Shown in pieces: positions 44,808 through 53,998 of a stretch of 64,000 bases of DNA (position 1 is its first letter; every line of letters begins with the position of its first letter). The position numbers and the translations under genes were made by a program. The notes under the pieces are model-generated. The model did no database searches. It was not told the DNA's origin and worked only from the letters and a program-made list of their open reading frames with translations. The stretch is from Folioceros fuciformis (taxonomy: Eukaryota > Anthocerotophyta > Anthocerotopsida > Anthocerotales), in the NCBI GenBank assembly GCA_049999805.1, contig JBNGIO010005880.1, positions 45,391 through 109,390 of the forward strand, in the 5' to 3' direction.

Positions 44808-47365
44808 TCATTGTCGATCACCATCTCGAACTTTCCTCACATGCGGAGAGTTGGGGTCTTCGGGAGGGACCTCAGCCACCCAGTATACTTTAAGGCACAC
44901 CAAAATTTTCTCGTGGTTGAACGGGCCTTCCTCATGGTCAGCCAGCCTACACTTCCACCTCATTCCGTTGATGATCCTCTTCACGGCGATGAGAACATCC
45001 ACGTCATCACGGATAATCACCGCACCCTCTGGACGCAGAATACGATCCATTTCCAATAAGATGTATGTGATGTCACACCTGAAGACCAAAGTCCTTAGGT
45101 TAGCAATCATTCAAATGTCTCAAATACAAAGAAGGAGAAGGAGATATGGACTACGTGCTTACTTCTCTCGGTACAGAGTGAAGAGCCTATTGGCATGAAT
45201 CATGTCGTAGGTTCGGGGATATGTTGAGAAGGCCTCACACCTGTACAGCCCACCGGAGCGTTAGGATAGTACTGGACCGGCTGCTGCGTGCAACACAGCT
45301 CAGAACTTTTTAGGTAGCAGAATACCAGTCTTGGTAAGTGCCAATAAGCCCTCTCTCGTATATGACGCCCAGAGTGTCCTCTTGAATCTTCGGTGATACC
45401 ACGTTCATCACCCAGCTCTTTTCTTGATCAAGAGCCGCTGCAAATCCACCCAACCCAGCATTCATGTCCATGATGTTTCGATACCGGCCATGAGCTAGAA
45501 GATTAACGAGCCGCTGCCTGTAATAAGTGAATCGGGTCTGCCAAAGCGCAGTGTCTTTTTTGTAGGACTCTGCAGTCACTGAAGGGAATGATCCACCAGA
45601 GACCCTTGGAGGTACTTCAGTTAAGCGATCCGGCCATCGAGCCAGTTTGCCTCCTGCAATAGCTTTCAGATGATTTACGGCTGGCATCGGTGTCATGCAG
45701 GGTTCCATTTTCACATACCTGTACACGAGCGAAAACACGCAGGTCCACTCACTCATGAACCTAGATCATGAACACACGGCCCATAAACATGCCATGCTAA
45801 TGCGCGGCAATGAGAGACCTACCACGCATCATCAGGGTTGCCTTGATTGGTGCAGAAAGCTGGATTGTTCTCAATCTGGTTATGCCTTTTCGCCTCCATG
45901 CATTCATCGTGGTTGACGGGTTTCTTCCAAACAGCAAGGTTGCCCTTTTCTGCCACCTTGGTCCAGCAAAGACGCCTTGCAAGGTCTTCAATAGCATCCA
46001 TTTCAGCCTTAAGGTCCCTCTTAGTCCTCTGCCAACCTTTCCAGTGGGCTTGCCAATTCACAGGCGGGCCAGACAAGATCCAGAACCCACCAGGCCTAAG
46101 CACTCGGTCTATTTCAGCCAGATACAGCCCATCTGCACAAGCGAGTGGTGGTAGCAGTAAGAACCCAAATCCAGGATCATGCAACAGCCACCGACGGCCA
46201 GCTCACAGATCTCACTCACCATAATCCTTCCAAGGAATAAGGCATCGAGAGCAGTGAGCCAAATCAAACGACCTCGCAGGATACGGTAACTTGATGGACG
46301 CCATTGTCACAAGCATGGCAGGAACCCCACGTTCCAGAGCAAACTGAACCTGCGCTTCATGCGTGTCTCTCGGTGCGAACGACATGGTCAGAACATTCCT
46401 TTTCAGCAGGTAGGCACCAAAGCTGGCCACCTACACCAACGGCCAAAAGACAATGCATCAGTAGGCCAAGTCCTGAAACAGCAGCAGCCTTCAAAACGTT
46501 GAGAACACCGGCAAGCACAAGCCGTACCCCGCATCCAGTATCCAGCGCAGTGCGGATTTGGCCTTTACTCAAATCCACAATCGCATTGATGTCATCAATG
46601 TAAGCATCAGCCCCGTGAGGAAACATAGTCCCTCCCCCGGGAAACCGAAAGCGGTCCCCCTCGTACTGGATCCAGTTTTGGATAGCCTTCTCCACCGTGA
46701 GCTCCTTGTGCGGCACGTTGGCGAACCAAGACTCGTCTCGACTCTGTGGCCAGGGGAAGGGGTTCTTGTAACCCACAGGCGCTGGCACAAGGCACCTGAT
46801 CAGCTCCACCTGCACGGGACAATGCCTCTCCCGGTATATCATCCTCTCCCGGGGGAAAGGCATAGACCGCTTGGCATCCTGGCACGGCGTGTACTCGCTC
46901 AGCGAGACGTCGCAGCTCGGAAAAACCTCCACCTGCCCGCCCTTCGCCTCTCCTCCGGCCTCCCCACCGGACCCGTGGTGCGCGGAGAAGTCCAGCGAGT
47001 TGCTGCAGGCCGAGGCATCGGAAAAGACGCCGTAATCGGGCGTCGACCACCCGGCCCGCCAGTACCCCACGGAATAGCTCAACAGCGACAGCGCCAGCAG
47101 TCCCGCAACGTGCACCCAGCTCCACCTCCTCTTCCCTTCCTGATGTTGCTTGGGAGACGAAACTCTGCCGTTGGCCCCGTTCCCTGCCAAGAAAGCATCC
47201 CCTCAGTCCCTGCAGTCCCTCCAATCCCCCCCCCAATCCTTCCTCCCCCTCCCTCAGCTGCAAACAAGCACAAGACACGCATGCAAAAAGATCCGACTCC
47301 TCACCTTCCAGCGGGAACAGGTCCTGGATCTTCTGGTAGGCATGGCTCACCCCCTGCTGGAACAT
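44808..47365 (-). CDS. DUF248 (PMT family) Golgi methyltransferase, QUA2/TSD2-like
   Basis: Seven exons: 47365-47305, 47183-46528, 46430-46220, 46132-45823, 45718-45326, 45240-45163 and 45078-44808, giving 659 aa. A short basic cytosolic tail and one membrane helix near residues 45-63 ([17 protein letters not shown]) indicate a type II Golgi protein. The methyltransferase domain shows [26 protein letters not shown], the SAM motif [15 protein letters not shown] across an exon junction, [44 protein letters not shown] and the closing VYWVAEV. Family members are linked to pectin homogalacturonan methylation and cell adhesion. The acceptor-side ATG at 47365 is the chosen start. An open frame continues upstream, but its sequence is GC-rich and not protein-like. 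An extra tail of about 20 residues follows the usual end. Confidence 0.93.
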
Positions 47366-48257
47366 CACATTCCCCTTCTTGGCCGCGCCGAGGCCTGGAA
47401 GGGGACGGAGAGCTGCGGGCGCGCCAAGGGGTGCCGGCCAGGCAGGGAGCCGGCACGATATGTGATAAATCGAAGGCAGCGTCGGGGCCGCGAGAGGCAC
47501 GGGATCAAGAAGGGGACGAAGGCACGCAGAGTGCGAGATAGCCAGAGCTAAACGAGGCTGGCTTTCATACGACACGAACCAAGGCCCAGGCCCGCCCAGG
47601 GCCCGCCCGGGCCCGAGGCTGCCTGCCTCGGGCACGAGCCAGACTGCGAGACCGGCCCGGCCCGACCCGGCCCCCGGTTCCCGCCGCGGCCCGCTCCAGG
47701 CCGCGACAAAAAATCGGACGCGCTCGCTCTCCTGTCAAGTACACGAATAGGTACGATTTTGGGGATTTCGGAGATTTTAGGGATTGCAGGGACTGCAGCC
47801 TGTGCAGTGTGCAGGGGTTGGTCTCCTGGCGAGGAAGGTGGCCCAATGGGTTGAACGTGAATGCTCTTCCTGTATCAAGCAAGGTTCCTACTAGGTCTCC
47901 AGGCCCCGTTTCCAGTGGCCTTAGATACTCGGAGGAGGAGGAGAAACTTGAAGTATTTAAACAGAGGAGGTCCTCTTCTCCTTTTTCTACCCCGCGTCCC
48001 TCGAAGCCGTCTGTATCGGTATCCAGGCCTGCCAAGTGTTTGTGTGGGTCTCCAAGGCTGCCAAGTGTGGCCGACAGCAGAGAGGCCGGGGCCGGCTCAG
48101 GCTCCGGCTCCGGCTTCGGGTCAGGACTTTCTGCAGAGACCGATCTTGCACAGCTGTTACACTGCTTGCTTCGCTGCTGCAATTGCCTGTCCGTGTGGTA
48201 GGTGGCACCACACGTTGCATTTGAATCTGTACTAATTGGTCTTATGAAATTGGTAAT
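47366..48257. promoter_or_regulatory. GC-rich 5' region of the DUF248 methyltransferase
   Basis: The interval is very GC-rich at 47.55-47.72 kb (GGCCCGCCCGGGCCCG-type runs) and includes a short GGCTCC-type repeat at 48090-48120. Long open frames on both strands follow from this composition and show no conserved protein. It most likely holds the promoter and 5' UTR of the methyltransferase gene. Confidence 0.45.
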
Positions 48258-48327
48258 GCCATCTTAGCTCAGCGGTAGAGCACGTGGCTTCTAACTACGT
48301 GATCGTGAGTTCGATACCCGGCGCGGC
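48258..48327 (+). pseudogene. Degraded tRNA-Lys copy (tRNA pseudogene or SINE head)
   Basis: The sequence aligns along its full length with the intact tRNA-Lys(UUU) at 39.7 kb but carries about a dozen changes. The anticodon has become TCT, the 3' half of the acceptor stem no longer pairs, and the T stem has mismatches. The A box (TAGCTCAGCGGTAGAGC) and B box (GTTCGATAC) survive, so it could still be transcribed by RNA polymerase III. It may be the head of a tRNA-derived SINE, but I see no poly-A or other copy here. Confidence 0.75.
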
Positions 48328-48554
48328 TTAAGACGAGTGCCCTTGTAGACAACACGACATGCGTAGTGGCGGAAGACCTAAAAGATGGCACGGGACCACC
48401 CTCTGCCAGCAGCAGCGAAGAAGGAGGAGGGGGCAAAGTAGAGCTCGGCGTGGACAAAAAACGCGGCACATATGCCTCCAGGTACCACCTCTCCGTGAGG
48501 ACATATGTGTGTACTGAGCTCCGGTGGGTAGTGAACACATAGGCAGACTTGCGT

Positions 48555-48651
48555 CCAGTTATGACCCACGGTGAGCAGTGATGCACCAAGTAATGACCTG
48601 CGGCGGGCACTGATGCGTCCAGTTATGCCCTACGAGGGGCAATGATGCGGA
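48555..48651. repeat. 31-33-bp tandem repeat, three copies
   Basis: Three adjacent units with consensus CCAGTTATG, a CG-rich middle and GCA(G/C/A)TGATGC at the end. Starts are 48555, 48586 and 48619. Confidence 0.75.
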
Positions 48652-49968
48652 CCAGATGTACTTGAGGGAATGCACGACACACGCTTTTTAGGGCGCCTCC
48701 GGAGCCGCGTACGGAGCGCTAAAAACGTCCTCCGGGTGCCCGATCCGCTGGCATTGGCGTCCCCGCTGGTACAACGGCTTCGCGACTCGCACAGGAAGGA
48801 AATTCCGTTCACAATGTGGGGAGGGGAAAGCCAGTCCATGCGCGGGGAAACGTTCCTGGGCTGGTGCCAGTGAAGTCGGCAGATTAGAACGCAAGCGCAA
48901 GCCACTGGTTTCGGGATCTGTAGGAGTGAGAATCGGGCGTTGGAATGCGGCCCACGCCCATGCGGTTATGGGCTGATAACGGGAGTGGAATGAGTGGTAG
49001 CTGCTTCGTTTCCGGGGAGGTTGGAATACCGGACCTGGGTCCATGCCCCCATGCCCTTGACTTCCCCTCTCATCCTCGGGATTTGGACAAGTATGCGCGC
49101 AACTATGTCAGCTGCGAGATGCAAGCATGTACTGCTCGGACGGAACGCTTATCGCCTAACTGTGATGGCAGGGGAAAATTTAGTAGGGGAGAAGCAGACT
49201 CGGAGTCACATGAACCCATCTATGTACAGATATAGATATGATGTACAAGGAGAGACGAGAAGAGAAGAAGGGACGTGTCTCCAGACCAAACGCAAACGGC
49301 TTGTGAACCCTTGTGGGCCTCCTTGTCAGCATACATCACATTACCACACGCCGCGGCCTTGTGTATCACGCACGTCCTGTACCAGCACTCCCAACATTAG
49401 GCTACATAGTTAGTTTTGATCATGAGGTGTTTGCCCACTTTGTCAGCCTTGATCATGCAGTGTTTCCCTCCCCACGTTGTCAGCCTTGCTCTTGCTGCTG
49501 GACAAGCCAAACCTAACGCCGTTGTAGAGGACGCATTCACAGTACAACATGTAGCCCATGTAAGTATCCCGCAATACCAAAGGTGAAGATTCACCTGTCG
49601 GTGCAGAATGCATCGGAAAAGGAGATGCGGTAGCTGTGGCCGGCAGCCTCCGCTTCAACGGAGGCGACACGACGTCTTCACACTCTACATAGATAGATAC
49701 ATACATCGCGTCCATTGCTCCCAGCTTCATTTTCGTGCTTCTTTCGGGAGCTCAGGCTGGAAGATAGTACGGATGTCAGGTGCTCAGAAACCGGGCGCTG
49801 GGACGTTGATAGGGTTCGAGATCCACTGGTCGGATTCTAACGTCATCCACATTATGTACTTGACTCAGTCGACCACGTCATCTATGAGATTTCGTCGACG
49901 ACGAAGACGTGGCCCAAAAAGGGTTCCTTTCACACAACTCCCTACATGCCCAGATGCACTACGCTTGT

Positions 49969-50121
49969 TTGATGCATTCAAACCAAAATTTGACGCAATC
50001 AATCCAACATTTGACGCAATCCATCCAAAATTTGATGCAAATAATCCAAAAGTTGATGCAACTAATCCAAAATTTGATGCATTCCAACCAAAATTTGATG
50101 CATTCCAACCCAAATTTGATT
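49969..50121. repeat. 21-bp tandem repeat, about seven copies (heptapeptide-like)
   Basis: The unit is close to AATTTGATGCAATCAATCCAA. As it is 21 bp and has no stop, it is open in several frames. One plus frame reads FDAxxPK repeated, preceded by an Arg-rich block and reachable from an ATG at 49773 (121 aa to 50138). No homologous family is known to me, so I list it as a repeat and not a gene. Confidence 0.85.
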
Positions 50122-50578
50122 GCAGTTGTTTTGCTTAGTCTGTACACAGCGGGACGACCTGGTGTGAATCGACTCTCTCACAGGGATGTCAATCCCTGCC
50201 ACTGCTCATGGTATGCCTACTTTGGCAGTTAAGCTTTGAAAATCATAATTCACAGTTCAAGCAGTAACTCGTGACGTTTTCATCAAATTCAACAGTTCCC
50301 ATGCTCATCTAGCAAGTAGCTTGTGGTGCGAAACAACCTTGGGGTCTTGGATTTGGACGTGATGTCCACTGAGACTTGAACATTCCTAGGCATTAGATCG
50401 CGGAAGTACTGCAACCTCCTGCTATGTCTCCAGCTGCTGGAATATCCTTCTATGCCTGCAAACCTCTCTGCCACTGCCTGAGCCCGAGGTCATAAACGAA
50501 CCGGGGTCAATAGAACATCACAACATACATGATACAGCCATTGCAGAATAAGAGATATGGTAACCCTCCTACCTGTAC

Positions 50579-53500
50579 TCAAGATCGTTGCCACCACTTG
50601 CTGAGGAAGCTCTTCTTTTTGTCTTCCTTCTTCAGCCGGGCTTCCAGAGATGGGAAATCGATTGCGCCGGCTGAAGTGTCCAGCACAATCGGGCGGCAAG
50701 GAACTGACTGGAATGGTGGAGGCACCTGGGCGATTCTCGGGAGCTCTTTTGTCCCAGCCCGGCCCACAGCAGATTCGTATGTATCTAGTCTGTCCATCAG
50801 ATACTGAACGTCCTCCTGCGAGCATCAGTTCAAATGCATAAGCACAGCAGGAACCGTAGCAAACGTGACTGCCTTGAGTGATTCAAGACCCACCTTGGTC
50901 GAAGGCTCATCTTCGATGGTTAATGTGGAGACTGCATTCTGAAGACCTTCAGTCAGCTTTGCGTTCTCTGCGATGCCTTTTGCATGAACGAGACACTTTT
51001 CGGCGCGGGCACGTTGTACTAGCTCCTTCAGTTCTTCAGACTGTGGCTGATAACAGGCCCATTGTCAGAATTTTGGCCAGTGCGGGTCTCAACAACCAGA
51101 GAAGTGGTTGAGAAGCTTACCGCATCTGTTGCACTGAACTGATGCAAGGCAGACACTGCATTTTCAATTGCCCGATTATAGAGCAGATAGGCTTCAGCGT
51201 GTTTTGAGCCCACGAGGTACGACTGGGCCAGGTAAAAGGATCTGCCAGTTTAAAACATTTGTAAGAACCAGAAACGACCTCAGCTACATGACACGACCCC
51301 AAGCCAACAAGCATATACCTCTCTGCTTGGAGGGATAGCAACTGAAAAGCCAGCTCTCTGCTGTACTGCAACTCCTCTGATCTTTTTTCCCGTCCCGATG
51401 TAATCAGATCTGACAAGTCTGTGACATTCTGCAAGGGAAAACAGGAGGTTTTAAGCATGTTGATAACATCCGAGTACACCGTGTACTATTGCACCACCAT
51501 CCCTTACTTGAATGAGCAAGTCACACAATCGGACAACATCCTCTGGCTTTGCAGGTTTTTCACCCCTTTCTTCTTGCAAACCCTGCCTCTGCCGGTTGAG
51601 GCGATTCTTTGCTCCAGAGATGAGCATCAGGTTGCGATTAATAGTCTGCTGCAAAAGGATGCTACCAACTGCCTTATCCAGGCCATTAAGCTGGTCTTTG
51701 ACATCATCTGCGTTTCCTGCCGTTACCTGTTTCAGAAAGCCACAAGAAATTAACCCTTCCAAGCCCATCTGTGCTTCGCCATGATCAGAGCTGGCCATGC
51801 CATCCACATTAGATTTCTATATCCTCCCAATTCCACACAAAATGGAGGAGAGGCTACAAACCAGATCCTCGCGAATATGACGCCTAGCATCTTGATACGC
51901 AATAAAAATCTTATCATATATTCCAAGCTTCTTGTCCACATGAAGTGAGGTCGGCGCCAACTCTTTCTCCAGCTCTTGGCCTGGTAAGAATCAACGGTAA
52001 AGACCTATGTCTGATGATCGGCAGATTCCTTGTCAGCCAGCCAAGGTTGAAAATACACCTTTCAAAATACAAACACCTTAGGTTGATAACATACCTTTCA
52101 GAATACAAACGCGAGTTTTTTGATTATTCACAGGATGCTTCCGCCCTAGCCACTCTAATTCTGTCATGGAAACAGCCTGCTGTGACCGTGCCTCCGCAAG
52201 TACAACCTGCAAGGAAAGACTACACGAAGCCAATGAGATGCTTTCAAACCATATTTGGCACGTCCTTGGAGTTTATCCACTTTCTGCAAACAAGCTCAGC
52301 ATCCAGCATCAAGTCGCTGAGCCAACTGCCACCCACCTCCAGTTTTGACTGCAAGAGCTCCAGTGCTGGGTTTTCCTCCATGCTTGGGTCTAGGATATCC
52401 GAACCCTGTACCTCGCTGTTGCCGAGTTTGTACAAGCAATACCGGATGATAGAGTTTAACTCTTCAACGCGTTGCCGGCATAAAACTTGCGTCTCAACGT
52501 CTCCATACGTCCCAAGCTTGTCATATACAGCCCTGCCAATCGACTGACTAATGAGCAGGACGATGCACAATCACGGCTAGCGGCAAGGACCACGAGCTTC
52601 AGAAAGTCAGCTACCACAAGTGGCAGTAAACAGGAGAACGAACTTTGCATTCTTAAACTTCATCGAGGCTTTCTCCCAGTCATCTTCACGCTCCAACAAC
52701 AGGTTTCCACGCATGTAAGAAGCATATGCCTGGGAGGATGCAGTCATACCACTAAGCGTTGATGCAAATTTTGGCTAGTACAACATCTGACAGTCAAACT
52801 TGGCTGTGGAACAAACCTCAGCTTCCAAACTGGTCCTTGAATCCGCCTTCATAGCACATAGTTGGGCAAACAAGTCACCCCACTTTGCTGCCTTGGACAG
52901 CCTTCGGATCAGATGGTATCTTTGGCGTGAATTTTTCTTCCCTGGCCGTTGCTTGATCTCCATGGCATACGCCCAAGCTCGTTCCGCAAGGTGGACAACC
53001 ATCTGAAGATGTCTGCTCAGGCATCCGTTGCAATCAGTCAGTGAAGCAACAGGCTTCCGTTACATTTCTCAGTGACTAAATCTCCCGTCAGCCTCGTGCA
53101 GCGGTCGGCACAACCAACGCTCCAACCTCCCAATACATGTAAATCAAAAGGCATCACAGCGTGCAGCGGCAGATCGAGACCTGACATCCGACACAATGGT
53201 CACCGTAATTGGCTTCTTCACATACTTGCCTCGCCCATGCAGAAACTTGAGAGACTTGTACAGCCTCAACAAGCGTGCAGTGCAATACTGCCTGCCAGGA
53301 GCAAACGTGTCAGCCTGTCAGCAGGCCCCCTCACACTCCCCCTTTCCCACCAGATTCCGCCATCAGCACCTACCTGTATCTCTTGTAGTCCACCTGCCGG
53401 AGCCCATGCTGTGCCTGCCCAGTTTTGATCAGCTGCAGAACTGCCACACAAGCGCAGGACATTCGATTCAGCCAGCCAGAATTCCGAGTCCAAGCAGTCC

Positions 53501-53651
53501 AGACTGCGCAGATCTCAGAAGCCCACAAACCATTGATTGAAAATCTCGGCCCCGGGGAGGAGCCCGCAGATACAGCAGCATCAGATTCCTCCGTGTCCAT
53601 GGAAACAGCCCCCGAGGCCCCATTGCGCACGGACGGCGCCTCCACGCCCAT
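50579..53651 (-). CDS. SRP68: Signal recognition particle subunit SRP68
   Basis: Thirteen exons: 53651-53531, 53440-53374, 53291-53181, 53012-52817, 52729-52644, 52547-52337, 52206-52095, 51980-51862, 51726-51508, 51428-51319, 51241-51121, 51040-50894 and 50815-50579, giving 618 aa (human 627). Family blocks: FSINVLQLIKTGQAQHGLR, YCTARLLRLYKSLKFLHGRG, AERAWAYAMEI, DSRTSLEAEAYASYMRG, YGDVETQVLCRQRVEEL, IYDKIFIAYQDARRHIREDL, then the C-terminal PPPFQSVPCRPIVLDTSAG region that binds SRP72, ending in a Lys-rich tail KKSFLSKWWQRS. SRP68 binds SRP RNA with SRP72 and is needed for co-translational targeting to the ER. The start ATG at 53651 opens an acidic, Ser/Ala-rich leader before the first conserved block. 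It is divergent with the first PPR gene, 347 bp away. Confidence 0.96.
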
Positions 53652-53998
53652 GCTTCGTGCTTGATTTGGCTACAAGGAGGAGCAGTGCTGAAACAGGACT
53701 CTCCGCATCCACGACATAACTTGTCCGATAACTCGTTAACCTTGTTAGCTCTGTTAGCTAACCCTAACATGCAATGTGACCTGATGAGAGTCTCAATTCC
53801 CTTTCGATTCCATGCATCACGTAGGACCAGGTGGGCTAATCGCACACCTTAGAAACTAATTATGTATTTAGCTTTTATTTAAAATGGTAGGCGTGATGGC
53901 GATGGCGGCTAACGAGTCCATGCCTCATGTTTGAATAGCCCACGAGGAGCATCGCTCAGACACAGGACTGGGTCTGGAATGGTGCTGTTCCGGCAAGC
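53652..53998. promoter_or_regulatory. Divergent region SRP68 / PPR gene 1
   Basis: 347 bp lie between the two start codons in divergent orientation, so promoters and leaders of both genes are expected here. No other feature is seen. Confidence 0.45.

Larger units (their letters stand above)
48328..50578. other. Gene-free interval with two short tandem repeats
   Basis: Over 2.2 kb no conserved coding block was recognised. It contains a ~32-bp triple repeat at 48555-48651 and a 21-bp repeat at about 49969-50121. The right end must contain the SRP68 3' UTR. Confidence 0.4.

Noticed and set aside
46558-47541. Plus-strand 327-codon open frame
   Set aside because: Antisense of the DUF248 methyltransferase exons in GC-rich DNA; Pro/Arg-rich with no family match.
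47565-48182. Minus-strand 205-codon frame upstream of the methyltransferase
   Set aside because: Low-complexity Pro/Glu and Gly/Arg from GC-rich leader DNA; no ATG-linked conserved block and no splice link to the gene.
48258-48327. Functional tRNA-Arg(UCU)
   Set aside because: Anticodon reads TCT, but acceptor and T stems do not pair and the sequence is closest to tRNA-Lys(UUU), so it is a degraded copy.
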